64,000 nt of DNA, taken from contig NZ_FMVS01000010.1 of NCBI RefSeq assembly GCF_900102515.1, forward strand, positions 1 to 64,000. Reading direction: 5' to 3'. Source of the stretch: Butyrivibrio sp. INlla14. Its GTDB lineage: Bacteria; Bacillota; Clostridia; Lachnospirales; Lachnospiraceae. The notes below the pieces were generated by a model, which worked only from the letters and a program-made list of their open reading frames with translations, was not told the DNA's origin and did no database searches. Below, in pieces: positions 17,516-27,552 of the stretch. The position numbers were made by a program, and so were the translations under genes. The stretch's first letter is position 1; every line of letters begins with the position of its first letter.

Positions 17516-19879
17516 TTATTTGCCTTCTGCAATGATTTCAATTGTATTTCCGATGTGGCTTGAGCCCTGAACACCAAATTCTGTGCTGCCAGATGCTTCA
17601 AGAGAAGCGTTCCAGGACATTGGAGTAATTACATAGTAGTTACCCTCTTCCTTGACATTTACGCACCAGCTTGAATCGATACCAACATCGTTCTTGTTAA
17701 CCTTAAGTGTCCAGCTGTTGATTCTGGAATCAGAATCGTTCTTAACCTTTATAAGAACCTGATAGCCTGAACCCCAGTTGTTGATTGAATATTCAGCCTT
17801 AACTTCGCCTGATACTACAACAGGAGTAGGATCTGGATCAACAGGAGTTGGATCTGGATCTACAGGTGTAGGATCAACTACTGGATCTGGAGCAACAAAG
17901 CCTTCTCCAAGAACAAGTGTTGAGCCCTCAAAGAGCTGCATTCCACTTGGAGCTGTCATCTGATTGTTGCTTGTTCCGCCAAGACCCTTTACACATGGGC
18001 TGTTTGAGAAATCCCACTTGCCAGGAGCTGTGAATCTGAGCTGAAGCTCGCACTTGCACTCGCTCTGTCCACCAGGATAGATGTTTGCGCCTGCGAGATT
18101 AACGTCTACATAGTAGATACCAGCCTTATCAGACTCCTTGAACTCAGAAATCTGAGCCTTGTGCTGCTGATATGTTGTAGAAATCTTCATATCTGATGCA
18201 CTGTATCCCTGTGCAAGAACATCACTAAGGTCAAAGAAGAGACGAAGTGTTAAGTTATCTGTTACTCTTGCTGGCCAAGCTGTGTGGTTCTCGATAACGG
18301 CCTTGATTTCAACGAAGTTGATCTTGTTGTTGCTGTCCTGAGCATTGATGCCGGCCTTGAGAACGAACTCAGCGCCGTCTGTCTGCTCGATTGCTGTAGG
18401 AGTTGTAACTGCTCCAAAGCCTGTCTTTTCGTACATGTAAGCGCAAGCACCTGTGAATCCAGCGTTGTAGTCACAAGCTACTTCGTTTGCAATGTAGTCA
18501 CTACGATCATCCTTGTAGCTGTCGTTAGCTGCATTTGGTCCACCTACAACCGCACCAACAAGAGTATGTCTTGATGTTGCAGGCTCTGCATTGAGGTTGT
18601 TTGACCAGCAACCATGAGCTGCTCTGTGATGAGGATTCTTTGGAGACTGTGCATTGTAGCCAACCATGAAGTTCTGGCCTGAGCTACCAAGTGTATAGTT
18701 AACAGTTCTCTCAATGTACTTGTTAGCTTCTGCGATGTGCTGTGCATCAGCCTTCTCAAGTCCAACATAGATTGCATCTATGAAAGCCTGGTTGTTAGCA
18801 TAACGAACTGAACCCCACTGGCTGAGGAATGAAAGTCCGCCAGGACTGATTGTTATAGGATTTGATCCAGCAAGTTTGCCATTCCAGCAGTCGATACTGT
18901 TCTCAATTGCTGTATAGTATTTATCTTTTCCTGTAAGCTCTGCAAGAAGAAGGCATGCTCCCATGTGTGTGTCATCCCATGACATTGTCCATGAGTAAGC
19001 CATCTCTGTGCCGCCCTGGAACTCAGTTCCAAAGTTCTCGGCAAACTGCTCAGCCTTTTCAAGATAAGTCTCATCGCCTGTTGCCTTATAGAGCCAGCAT
19101 CCAGCAAGTGCAAGCTCATCATAGAATCCGCTGTAAGATGTATAGAATCCGCTAGCTGCTGTATATCCAGCATCACTCTTAGCTCTTTCTGCCATTCCGA
19201 AAAGAGTCTTAGCATGTGAAAGATATGTAGCGCTTCTTGCAGGATCTGTATCCTTTAATACGATAGAAGCAACTGCAAGAGAAGCAGCAGCTTCACCTGT
19301 AACACATGAACCACCATTTGCAGAGGTGTCATCAACCTTGAAAGAAGGTCTGTCCATCTTGGCTTCTACAAGCTCAGGAGCTCCCCAGAAGCCGTGATCC
19401 TTGCCGCCGTCGCCTACCTGATAGTAGTAGGTTCTTGAGTCAGGATTACACTTTACGAAATAATCGTTTGCCCACTTGATATCGTGGAGCATCCACTTAG
19501 ACTGGCCAGACTGGCTATAAGCCTGTGGATTATTAAGATATGACCATCCAAGGATCATTGAAGAATAAGCCATTGGAAGGTTGAACTTAACGTTGTCGCC
19601 TGCGTCATACCATCCGCCTGTAAGGTCGAGACCATTGTCCTGACCATCTTTAAGGCCTGAATCAGCTCTCCAGTTTGTTCTTGAAAGTGTTTCTTCTGAA
19701 AGCTTTCCAGATTCCTGAAGCTGATAGAACAAAAGAGATTTAGCAAGCGCATCACCATAATTATAGTTACCAGCTGCCTCAGCTGTTACTGAAGGAAAAC
19801 TTAAGCCAGATACTACAAGCAGAGTAGAAAGTGCCCCCACAACCACTCTTTTGCAAAAAGATTTTGTACCTTTATGCAT
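17516..19879 (-). CDS. Secreted GH9 cellulase with CBM3c-like and CBM2-like modules
   Basis: The 787-residue secreted enzyme has a signal peptide (to about residue 36), a GH9 catalytic domain (about 37-490), a CBM3c-like module (about 498-655), a Pro/Asp/Thr linker (about 660-690) and a CBM2-like module (about 692-787). Catalytic residues are Asp92 and Asp95 ([12 protein letters not shown]) and Glu466 ([10 protein letters not shown]). GH9 with CBM3c is the arrangement of processive endoglucanases, in which CBM3c feeds the cellulose chain into the cleft. AAGGAGGA lies 11 bases before the ATG. The terminal CBM2-like module is very similar to that of the next enzyme. Substrate: cellulose. Confidence 0.94.
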   Translation of the reverse strand: MHKGTKSFCKRVVVGALSTLLVVSGLSFPSVTAEAAGNYNYGDALAKSLLFYQLQESGKLSEETLSRTNWRADSGLKDGQDNGLDLTGGWYDAGDNVKFNLPMAYSSMILGWSYLNNPQAYSQSGQSKWMLHDIKWANDYFVKCNPDSRTYYYQVGDGGKDHGFWGAPELVEAKMDRPSFKVDDTSANGGSCVTGEAAASLAVASIVLKDTDPARSATYLSHAKTLFGMAERAKSDAGYTAASGFYTSYSGFYDELALAGCWLYKATGDETYLEKAEQFAENFGTEFQGGTEMAYSWTMSWDDTHMGACLLLAELTGKDKYYTAIENSIDCWNGKLAGSNPITISPGGLSFLSQWGSVRYANNQAFIDAIYVGLEKADAQHIAEANKYIERTVNYTLGSSGQNFMVGYNAQSPKNPHHRAAHGCWSNNLNAEPATSRHTLVGAVVGGPNAANDSYKDDRSDYIANEVACDYNAGFTGACAYMYEKTGFGAVTTPTAIEQTDGAEFVLKAGINAQDSNNKINFVEIKAVIENHTAWPARVTDNLTLRLFFDLSDVLAQGYSASDMKISTTYQQHKAQISEFKESDKAGIYYVDVNLAGANIYPGGQSECKCELQLRFTAPGKWDFSNSPCVKGLGGTSNNQMTAPSGMQLFEGSTLVLGEGFVAPDPVVDPTPVDPDPTPVDPDPTPVVVSGEVKAEYSINNWGSGYQVLIKVKNDSDSRINSWTLKVNKNDVGIDSSWCVNVKEEGNYYVITPMSWNASLEASGSTEFGVQGSSHIGNTIEIIAEGK

Positions 19880-20313
19880 TTTTACACGTTCCTCCTTAAG
19901 AAAGATTAGTTATTTAAACGATATCGGCGCGCACGACATCGTAAAAAACCATTTAAAAGTTATCGTAGTTTCCTAAAGAATGGCTTTATTACGTGTGATT
20001 ACAAGTTTTGTAACATTTTGCAGTTTTCTGAATATATAGGTTGTTAACTATACAAAAGAGAAAATAGAACTATAATTGTCAGTTAATTCACTTATAATCA
20101 TAGCTTAAACGTTTTAGTTTGTAAACATATTTTTAACAAAGTTTTTGTTTTTGGTAATAAATTGCTTGTTTTTGTGTCAAAAAATGTTACGAGAAACTTA
20201 ATAAATAGAAGGCTATCTTTTTACCTATATTGATGATAGAGTGAGAATTAGATAAGTACATGGCGTAGCGCCATCTATCAATAGAAATATGGATGATCAG
20301 GAAGGATTATCAA
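19880..20313. other. Divergent regulatory region between the GH9 and MATE genes
   Basis: This 434-base AT-rich region has no reading frame. It holds the palindrome AAACGTTT at 20107-20114 (CTnAAACGTTTnAG when extended) and GTTTGTAAAC at 20117-20126, both of the style bound by LacI-family regulators, and TTTAAACGATAT at about 19914. A small hairpin (ATGGCG, loop, CGCCAT, 20260-20274) lies ahead of the MATE gene. No convincing -35/-10 pair was found on either strand. Confidence 0.4.
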
Positions 20314-21660
20314 ATGGAAAAAAGATATGTAACTGATATGACAAAGGGCAATGAGATTGCTCTTTTGGTCAAATTTACAGTACCGATGCTCTTGGGAAAC
20401 CTATTCCAGCAGTTCTATAACCTGGCTGACAGCATTATCATAGGCCGATTTGGCAACGAATATAGTTTGCCCTCAATAGGTGCAGTAGGAAGTGTCAATT
20501 TCCTTTTCTTTTCCCTGTGCCTTGGTATGAGCGCTGGTGTCGGCATCATGATTTCTCAGAACTTTGGTGCAGGCAAGGATGATTATGTAAAGAAGATAGT
20601 AGGAAATGCCATCTACATCACATTGGCAGCAGGCATACTTATGAGCTTTGTCAGCGTCGTATTTGCAAGGCCTATTCTTACTCTTATGAAGACTCCGGCA
20701 GAATGTATGCCAGAGGCGCTTCTCTATATGAGAATAGTATGCGGTGCCACTTTCCTTGTAGCGGGCTACAACATGATATCTTCAATCTTAAGGGCCCTTG
20801 GAGATAGTAAAACTCCGCTTGTTTTCCTGGTTGTAGCATGTCTTATCAATGTTGTTCTTGATATTGTCACTGTAGTTTTGCTTCACTGGGGAGTAGCAGG
20901 AGTTGCCGTAGCTACAGTCTTTTCCCAGACCATAGCGATGATAGGTTCTATCCTTGTGGGAGTAAAAAGAAATCCCTATCTTCAGCTAAAGAAATATCAT
21001 ATGGACCTTAATACTGACATTGTGGATAAAGCAGTAAGACTCGGTATACCACTTGCCCTTCAGAACGCTCTTATTGCATTTTCCTGTCTGGCTCTCCAGA
21101 CCGTTGTTAACAGCTTTGGCAGTGATGTCATGACAGCATATACAGTTACAGGAAGAGTTGAGCAGTTCGTTCAGCAGCCTTTTGGTTCACTTGGAACTGC
21201 AGTATCTACCTTTGCTGGACAGAATGCCGGTGCCAAGAAACTTGACAGGGTAAAGAGTGGATGCATAAAGAGTGTTATGCTAGTGGCTGTATTTAGTGTG
21301 ATCATGATAGCTGTAATGTTTGCTTTTGGCGAAAATATTGTCTGGATATTTACCAAGAATGAGAAAGCGATTGAGATTGGAGCTGCAGGACTTAGGATCA
21401 CCAGCATGTTCTATTTCTTCCTGGGACTTATCTATGTATTTAGGGGAATGCTAAATGGTGTAGGCGATGCGGCCTTTGCTCTTATTAACGGAATCATAGA
21501 AGTTGTAGGACGAATAGGTTTTGCAACAATCCTTATGGCAATTCCCGGAGTTGGCCTTTGGGGATGCTGGTATACAAACGGACTTACCTGGGCTATCACT
21601 GGAATAGGATGTGTAGTCAGATACATGCGTGGAAAGTGGAGAAAAAAGATTTTTGTATAA
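20314..21660 (+). CDS. MATE-family efflux transporter
   Basis: The 448-residue membrane protein has 12 predicted hydrophobic segments. The start MEKRYVTDMTKGNEIALLVKFTVPMLLGNLFQQFYNLADSI is typical of the NorM/DinF-like MATE exporters of Clostridia, which expel cationic compounds in exchange for sodium or protons. The start at 20314 is preferred over the ATG at 20293 because AAGGA lies 7 bases before it and because family members begin at this point. The gene stands alone, divergent from the GH9 cellulase. The substrate cannot be predicted. Confidence 0.92.
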   Translation: MEKRYVTDMTKGNEIALLVKFTVPMLLGNLFQQFYNLADSIIIGRFGNEYSLPSIGAVGSVNFLFFSLCLGMSAGVGIMISQNFGAGKDDYVKKIVGNAIYITLAAGILMSFVSVVFARPILTLMKTPAECMPEALLYMRIVCGATFLVAGYNMISSILRALGDSKTPLVFLVVACLINVVLDIVTVVLLHWGVAGVAVATVFSQTIAMIGSILVGVKRNPYLQLKKYHMDLNTDIVDKAVRLGIPLALQNALIAFSCLALQTVVNSFGSDVMTAYTVTGRVEQFVQQPFGSLGTAVSTFAGQNAGAKKLDRVKSGCIKSVMLVAVFSVIMIAVMFAFGENIVWIFTKNEKAIEIGAAGLRITSMFYFFLGLIYVFRGMLNGVGDAAFALINGIIEVVGRIGFATILMAIPGVGLWGCWYTNGLTWAITGIGCVVRYMRGKWRKKIFV

Positions 21661-21687
21661 TTTTGTATTATTGTATACAAAAAGTTC

Positions 21688-21716
21688 TTGACATGTTTTT
21701 TTATCTGTCTTAGAAT
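21688..21716 (+). promoter_or_regulatory. Promoter of the ammonium transporter operon
   Basis: TTGACA and TAGAAT are separated by exactly 17 bases. Transcription would start at about 21723, leaving a leader of about 195 bases before amtB. Confidence 0.8.
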
Positions 21717-21736
21717 TCATAAACATAAAGACAAGG

Positions 21737-21862
21737 GCGTCTTAGAGATTACTCTCTAAGGCGCTTTCTGTTTATATCAATATTTATGACCAGTAAGTCT
21801 CGGTCATACTTTCGTGCGCGATGCAATGGGGCATTCAAGAGCCTTATTGCGTCGTTTTTTTT
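21737..21862 (+). promoter_or_regulatory. Leader with attenuator-like terminator ahead of amtB
   Basis: Three stem-loops follow one another in the leader. The first is a 12-base stem at 21737-21764 with loop TTAC, the second TATGACC/GGTCATA at 21785-21808, and the third CGATGCAAT/ATTGCGTCG at 21819-21854 followed at once by eight T. The last is a complete intrinsic terminator placed 55 bases before the amtB start and after the promoter, so transcription should stop unless it is prevented. Antitermination in response to nitrogen supply is inferred. Confidence 0.65.
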
Positions 21863-21916
21863 ACATATTTTTACATTGGCCGTGTAAAGAAATCAAAAAC
21901 TGGAGGAGAAAAGTGT

Positions 21917-23686
21917 ATGAGTGGAGAAATCTTGAGTGAAATAAATGCAAGTGTATTTGGCGTTTGGTTTCTAATAGGCGCGGCTTTGGTGTTCTGGATG
22001 CAGGCCGGTTTTGCAATGTGCGAGGCTGGCTTTACCAGAGCCAAGAATACAGGAAATATCATAATGAAAAACCTTATGGATTTCTGTATTGGAACTGTAG
22101 TTTTTATCCTAATCGGATTTGGGCTTTTACTTGGGGAAGATCTTGCAGGAGTGATCGGAAAGCCTGGATTTGATATCTTTACAGGTTATGCAAATTTTGA
22201 CTGGTCTAATTTTGTTTTTAACCTTGTGTTCTGTGCGACAACAGCAACAATCGTTTCAGGATCAATGGCTGAGAGAACTAAATTCATTTCTTATTGCGTG
22301 TACTCAGCAGTTATCTCAGCAGTAATTTATCCAATTGAAGCTCACTGGATCTGGGGCGGCGGATTCCTCTCACAGATAGGCTTCCATGATTTTGCAGGTT
22401 CTACAGCAATTCACATGGTCGGCGGTATCTCGGCTCTTATCGGTGCTACCTTCCTTGGACCACGTATTGGTAAGTTTGAAAAAGATAAGTCTGGCAAGGT
22501 TGTAAAGGTAAATGCTTTCCCTGGACACAATCTTGTAGCAGCAGCTCTTGGTGTTTTCATCCTCTGGCTTGGCTGGTATGGCTTCAACGGCGCAGCAGCA
22601 ACATCTATTGAGCAGCTTGGAAGCATCTTTGTAACTACAACTATTGCTCCAGCTCTTGCTACAGTAACCTGCATGATTTTTACATGGCTTAAATATGGTA
22701 AGCCTGATGTTTCAATGTGTCTTAATGCTTCTCTTGCAGGCCTTGTTGCTATCACAGCTCCCTGCGACGTAACAGATGCTTTTGGTGCAATTGTAATTGG
22801 TATTGTTGCAGGTCTTCTTGTTTGCTTTGGAGTATGGTTCCTTGATTACAAGCTTCATGTTGATGATCCGGTTGGAGCAGTTGCAGTTCACTGCCTCAAT
22901 GGTATCTGGGGAACAATTGCAGTAGGTCTTTTTGCTACAAATTCAGCTCCTGGTTATTCAATTGCAGATGGTTCTGGCAATGAGATGACAGGCCTTTTCT
23001 ATGGCGGTGGATTTAAACTTCTTGGAATACAGCTTGTTGGTTTCCTTGCTGTAGCAGCATGGACAGTAGTTACCATCACAATTACATTCTTTGTAATTAA
23101 GAAGGTACTGGGACTTAGAGTTTCAGAGGAAGAGGAAATCCTTGGCCTTGACTCTACAGAGCACGGTCTTGCATCAGCTTATTCAGGATTTGCCATCATG
23201 GATGTTTCAAATACACTTCAGATGTCCGTTAACGAAAATACCGACCTTGGTGTAAGCAACTATGAAGAAGCTTCAGTATTCCAGAAAAATGCTGCAGTTC
23301 CAGTTGTATCTGCACCAGTTCATACAGAAACAGGTATTCATAAAGTTGTTATTATCGCCAAGTTATCCCGCTACGACAAGCTTAGAAAAGCTATGAACGA
23401 GCTTGGAGTTACCGGAATGACTGTTACTCAAGTCATGGGATGTGGCGTCCAGAAAGGTTCTGGAGATATGTATCGAGGAGTCGAGATGGATGCCACTCTC
23501 CTTCCCAAGATCAAGCTTGAGGTAGTAGTAAGTAAGATTCCTGTCGAGAAAGTGATAGAGGCTGCCAAGAAGACCCTTTACACTGGTCACATCGGCGATG
23601 GAAAGATTTTTGTATACACACTTGATAACGTAGTTAAGATTCGTACCGGTGAAGAAGGTGCTGCGGCGCTAGCAGACGTCGAATAG
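21917..23686 (+). CDS. amtB: Ammonium transporter fused to a PII signalling domain
   Basis: The 589-residue product has an N-terminal Amt channel (residues 1 to about 405, eleven membrane segments) with the paired pore histidines His166 (GSTAIHMVGG) and His325 (AVAVHCLNG). After a linker comes a complete PII/GlnK-like domain (about 474-585): its T-loop is shorter and different from GlnK but keeps the tyrosine (Tyr519 in DMYRG), and TGHIGDGKIFV (556-566) is the PII ATP-binding signature. Free GlnK normally plugs AmtB, so the fusion probably makes a self-gated channel. The start at 21917 is set by GGAGGA and the usual Amt N-terminus; frames further up read through the leader. The asparagine synthetase gene follows after 11 bases. 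Confidence 0.94.
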   Translation: MSGEILSEINASVFGVWFLIGAALVFWMQAGFAMCEAGFTRAKNTGNIIMKNLMDFCIGTVVFILIGFGLLLGEDLAGVIGKPGFDIFTGYANFDWSNFVFNLVFCATTATIVSGSMAERTKFISYCVYSAVISAVIYPIEAHWIWGGGFLSQIGFHDFAGSTAIHMVGGISALIGATFLGPRIGKFEKDKSGKVVKVNAFPGHNLVAAALGVFILWLGWYGFNGAAATSIEQLGSIFVTTTIAPALATVTCMIFTWLKYGKPDVSMCLNASLAGLVAITAPCDVTDAFGAIVIGIVAGLLVCFGVWFLDYKLHVDDPVGAVAVHCLNGIWGTIAVGLFATNSAPGYSIADGSGNEMTGLFYGGGFKLLGIQLVGFLAVAAWTVVTITITFFVIKKVLGLRVSEEEEILGLDSTEHGLASAYSGFAIMDVSNTLQMSVNENTDLGVSNYEEASVFQKNAAVPVVSAPVHTETGIHKVVIIAKLSRYDKLRKAMNELGVTGMTVTQVMGCGVQKGSGDMYRGVEMDATLLPKIKLEVVVSKIPVEKVIEAAKKTLYTGHIGDGKIFVYTLDNVVKIRTGEEGAAALADVE

Positions 23687-23697
23687 GAGGAAAAAAC

Positions 23698-25317
23698 ATG
23701 TGCGCAATCATTACATATGCACGGAGCGATCTCTCCCAATCCTTTTTTGAAGAGATGCTTGCAAAAACAATATCCAGGGGCCCTGACATGAGCAGGGTCC
23801 AAAAAGTGAGAGGCGGCTATATAGGCTTTAACCGCCTCTCAATCATGGGCCTTACAGAAAGCGGAATGCAGCCCTTTAACCTTAATGGAAATACAGTGGT
23901 GTGCAACGGAGAGCTGTATGGTTTTAAGGCATTAAAAAAATATCTGGAAGGCCTTGGATATTCTTTTAAAAGTGAAAGTGATTGCGAAATTCTTCTTCCT
24001 TTATATGAAAAGCTTGGAACAAAAATGTTTGCCCTTCTCGATGCAGAATTTGCCTGTGTCATATATGACGGAGAAAAAGATAAATTCATTGCTGCAAGAG
24101 ATCCTATAGGAATAAGGCCTTTGTACTATGGCTATGACAGTGATGGCTATATCGTATTTGCCTCTGAGCCCAAGAACCTAGTGGGCGTTTGCAATAAAAT
24201 AAAGCCATTTCCACCGGGACACTATTACGAGGATGGCAAGTTTGTCTGCTACAGGGACGTGACAAAAACAAAAGAATTATCTATGAGTGATGTGCAAAAC
24301 TCAGAAGATATATACAGAAAAGAGTCGCTGGAAGACATCACAAAGAATATCCATGACAAGCTTTTTAGAGGAATTCAGAAGAGACTCGATGCAGATGCTC
24401 CTGTGGGATTTCTTTTGTCAGGAGGTCTTGATTCATCACTTGTATGTGGAGTCGCTGCAAAGCTTTCAGATAAGCCGATAGAGACATTTGCCATAGGAAT
24501 GGACATAGATGCTATTGACCTTAAATATGCAAGAGAAGTAGCAGATTACATTCACAGTAATCACCATGAGGTGATAATCACAAAAGATGATGTCATAAAC
24601 GCATTGGAGCCAGTAATAGAGGCACTTGGAACCTACGACATAACTACCATAAGGGCATCCATTGGAATGTATCTTTTGTGTAAATGGATCCATGAAAATA
24701 CCGACATCAAGGTAATTCTCACAGGAGAAATATCAGATGAACTCCTGGGATATAAGTACACTGATTTTGCACCAAGCGCTGAGGCTTTTCAAAAGGAAGC
24801 AGTAAAAAGAATCAGCCAGATCCACATGTACGATGTGCTCAGGGCAGACAGATGTATAAGTGTTAACTCCTTAGAAGCTAGAGTTCCATTTGGAGATCTG
24901 GATTTTGCTTCTTATGTTATGGGTATAGATCCTGAAAGGAAGCTAAATACCTACGGCATTGGCAAATATCTTTTGCGTAAGGCCTTTGAGGAAGACCAGG
25001 TAATACCACATTCAATCCTGATGAGAGAAAAGGCTGCCTTCTCAGATGCAGTAGGGCACTCTCTTAGAGATGACCTCATGGATCATGCAGATAAGACTTA
25101 TACCTATGCAGAATATGAAATAGCCAGAAAAAAGTATACTCATGCGACACCTTTTACAAAAGAGTCGCTTTTATATAGAGAGATTTTTGAAAAGTATTAC
25201 CCAGGGCAGTCAGAAATGGTTGTGGATTTCTGGATGCCAAATAAGAGCTGGAAGGGCTGCAATGTAACAGATCCTTCAGCCAGAGTTTTAAGTAATTATG
25301 GTGCCTCAGGAGAGTGA
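23698..25317 (+). CDS. asnB: Asparagine synthetase, glutamine-hydrolysing
   Basis: The 539-residue product makes asparagine from aspartate, ATP and the ammonia released from glutamine. The N-terminal class II glutaminase domain begins with Met1-Cys2 (MCAIITYA); Cys2 becomes the nucleophile, and RGPDMSRV, GFNRLSI and CNGELYG also match. The synthetase domain starts at about 215 with the pyrophosphate loop LLSGGLDSSL (about 240) and contains TGEISDELLGY. Length is close to AsnB (554). AGGAGG precedes the ATG. It sits inside a nitrogen-assimilation cluster, 11 bases after amtB, and probably shares its transcript; GSIII follows after 98 bases. Confidence 0.93.
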   Translation: MCAIITYARSDLSQSFFEEMLAKTISRGPDMSRVQKVRGGYIGFNRLSIMGLTESGMQPFNLNGNTVVCNGELYGFKALKKYLEGLGYSFKSESDCEILLPLYEKLGTKMFALLDAEFACVIYDGEKDKFIAARDPIGIRPLYYGYDSDGYIVFASEPKNLVGVCNKIKPFPPGHYYEDGKFVCYRDVTKTKELSMSDVQNSEDIYRKESLEDITKNIHDKLFRGIQKRLDADAPVGFLLSGGLDSSLVCGVAAKLSDKPIETFAIGMDIDAIDLKYAREVADYIHSNHHEVIITKDDVINALEPVIEALGTYDITTIRASIGMYLLCKWIHENTDIKVILTGEISDELLGYKYTDFAPSAEAFQKEAVKRISQIHMYDVLRADRCISVNSLEARVPFGDLDFASYVMGIDPERKLNTYGIGKYLLRKAFEEDQVIPHSILMREKAAFSDAVGHSLRDDLMDHADKTYTYAEYEIARKKYTHATPFTKESLLYREIFEKYYPGQSEMVVDFWMPNKSWKGCNVTDPSARVLSNYGASGE

Positions 25318-25415
25318 GAGTCCCAAGAGTAGAGTATTTAGCGAAGAATTTTTGAGTTTAGTACGAACCTCGGGCGACAAGAATCAGAATATAAAGAAAA
25401 CGGAGGAAAAAAAGT

Positions 25416-27524
25416 ATGATAGAAGCAAGTAAGCTTACAGAAGAATTTGGAAGCCTTGTCTTTAACGACAAGATTATGAGAGAGCGCCTTCCCAAGGATA
25501 TCTACAAGGCAGTACATAAGACAATTGAAAAAGGAACACATCTAGAGCTTGAGGTTGCAAACTGCGTCGCAGCAACCATGAAAGAATGGGCTGTGGAAAA
25601 CGGTGCTACACACTTTACACACTGGTTCCAGCCAATGACAGGACTTACAGCTGAAAAGCATGACAGCTTCATTTCACCAACAGGTGATGGCAAAGTGATC
25701 ATGGAATTTTCAGGAAAAGAGCTGGTAAAGGGCGAGCCTGATGCATCAAGCTTCCCAAGTGGTGGCCTTAGAGCAACCTTTGAGGCAAGAGGCTATACAG
25801 CCTGGGATCCATCATCACCAGCTTTCATCAAGGATGGTTCACTTTACATTCCAACAGCCTTCTGCTCATATGGCGGAGAGGCACTTGATAAAAAGACACC
25901 TCTTTTAAGATCAATGGAGGCTCTTTCAAATGAAGCAGTTAAGCTCATGCATCTTCTGGGATATGAGGATGTAAACAGAGTAAATACCACTATAGGTTCA
26001 GAACAGGAATATTTCCTTATCGACAAGGATTTCTACAAAAAGAGAAAGGATCTTCTTTTTACAGGAAGAACACTTATTGGTGCTCCTGCATCCAAGGGTC
26101 AGGAGATGGAAGATCACTATTTTGGCGTGATCAAACCCAAGGTATCTGCTTACATGCATGATCTTGATGAAGAACTCTGGAAGCTTGGAATTCCAGCCAA
26201 GACCAAGCACAACGAAGTTGCTCCATCACAGCATGAGCTTGCTCCAGTATTTGAAACAGCAAATATAGCAGTAGACCACAACCAGCTCACTATGGAAGTT
26301 ATGAAAAAGGTTGCTGACAAGCACAACTTTGCATGTCTTCTTCATGAGAAGCCATTTGAAGGAATCAATGGATCAGGTAAGCACAACAACTGGTCAATCT
26401 GCACAGATACAGGAATCAACCTTCTTGATCCCGGCAAGAACCCTGGGGAGAACCTTCCTTTCCTCGTGTTCCTTATGGCTGTTATTGCAGCAGTTGATGA
26501 GTATGCGCCAATCCTCAGACTTTCAGTAGCATCTGCTGGAAACGATCATAGACTTGGTGGTAATGAGGCACCTCCAGCAATCATTTCAATCTTTGTTGGT
26601 GATGAACTTGCTGAGGTCTTAAAGGGAGTAGAGGCAGGATCAGCTTATAAGAGCACAGGCAAGGTTCAGATGACTATGGGTGCTACAGTTCTTCCTCACT
26701 TTACCAAGGATAACACCGACAGAAACAGAACATCACCATTTGCTTTCACAGGAAACAAGTTTGAATTCCGTATGCCAGGAAGCGCTGTTTCTGTAGCAAA
26801 TGCCAATATCGTTCTCAATACAGCAGTAGCAGAAGAGGTGGCAAGAATATATGACAAGCTTTCTTCCTACAAGGGAAAAGACCTTAAGGGAGAGGTTATG
26901 AAGCTTCTTAAAAAGATACTTGCAGACCACAAGAGAGTTCTCTTTAACGGAAATGGATATACAGACGAGTGGGTAGAAGAAGCTGAAAAGCGCGGACTTC
27001 CAAATCTTAAGTCACTTCCAGATGCTATGCCATATTGGATTTCCAAGGAGTCAATAGATCTTTTCACAAAGCACCAGATCTTTACCAAGGAAGAAATCCA
27101 CTCAAGATATGAGATTCTCCTTGAGAATTACTCTAAGTCAATTCATATTGAAGCTCTGACTTTGCAGGAAATGATCAGAAAAGACTTAACAGAGGGCCTT
27201 GTAGCATACCAGAAGGACCTTAGCAGAGAAGCTTCTCAGAAGATGAGCCTTCTTGACAAGAACAGCTGCAAGCTTGAAATAGGAATACTTAAGTCACTTG
27301 ATAAGTCCAGCGAGGCAATGGACAAGGCCCTTGAAAAGCTTGATAAGGACACCAAAAAGGCCGAGAAGATGACAGAAGCTCTTAAGACAGCAGCTTTCTA
27401 TCAGAAGACAGTTCTTTCTGATATGGATGAAGTAAGAAAATATGCGGATGAGGCAGAGGCACTTATTCCAGAGAAGTATCTCAGCTATCCAACATATGGA
27501 GAGATGCTGTTCTCGCTTAGATAA
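25416..27524 (+). CDS. glnN: Glutamine synthetase type III
   Basis: The 702-residue enzyme condenses glutamate and ammonium into glutamine with ATP. Its length and motifs (FTHWFQPMTGLTAEKHDSF near the front, TIGSEQEYFLID, NEVAPSQHELAPVFE, and GSGKHNNWSICTDTG) mark the large GSIII family of Bacteroides, cyanobacteria and Clostridia, not the shorter GSI. GGAGG at 25401-25405 supports the ATG. It lies between asnB and the glutamate synthase genes, so ammonium uptake, glutamine formation and glutamate formation are encoded in a row. The C-terminal region (about 610-690) is rich in Lys/Glu and probably helical. Confidence 0.95.
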   Translation: MIEASKLTEEFGSLVFNDKIMRERLPKDIYKAVHKTIEKGTHLELEVANCVAATMKEWAVENGATHFTHWFQPMTGLTAEKHDSFISPTGDGKVIMEFSGKELVKGEPDASSFPSGGLRATFEARGYTAWDPSSPAFIKDGSLYIPTAFCSYGGEALDKKTPLLRSMEALSNEAVKLMHLLGYEDVNRVNTTIGSEQEYFLIDKDFYKKRKDLLFTGRTLIGAPASKGQEMEDHYFGVIKPKVSAYMHDLDEELWKLGIPAKTKHNEVAPSQHELAPVFETANIAVDHNQLTMEVMKKVADKHNFACLLHEKPFEGINGSGKHNNWSICTDTGINLLDPGKNPGENLPFLVFLMAVIAAVDEYAPILRLSVASAGNDHRLGGNEAPPAIISIFVGDELAEVLKGVEAGSAYKSTGKVQMTMGATVLPHFTKDNTDRNRTSPFAFTGNKFEFRMPGSAVSVANANIVLNTAVAEEVARIYDKLSSYKGKDLKGEVMKLLKKILADHKRVLFNGNGYTDEWVEEAEKRGLPNLKSLPDAMPYWISKESIDLFTKHQIFTKEEIHSRYEILLENYSKSIHIEALTLQEMIRKDLTEGLVAYQKDLSREASQKMSLLDKNSCKLEIGILKSLDKSSEAMDKALEKLDKDTKKAEKMTEALKTAAFYQKTVLSDMDEVRKYADEAEALIPEKYLSYPTYGEMLFSLR

Positions 27525-27552
27525 CTTTTTTAAAGGGGAAGGAGAACCAAAC

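Noticed and set aside
21737..21862. ANTAR-type paired hexaloop motif in the amtB leader
   Set aside because: Only one loop could be drawn with six bases and it lacks the expected G at position four; the other loops have different sizes.
25318..25415. Possible hairpin or regulatory leader between asnB and glnN
   Set aside because: Only short, mismatched pairings can be drawn and no T-run is present.
27442..27552. Longer gltB start at 27442
   Set aside because: It would overlap the end of glnN by 83 bases, has no ribosome site, and the extra residues are not like a GltB propeptide. GTG at 27553 fits better.
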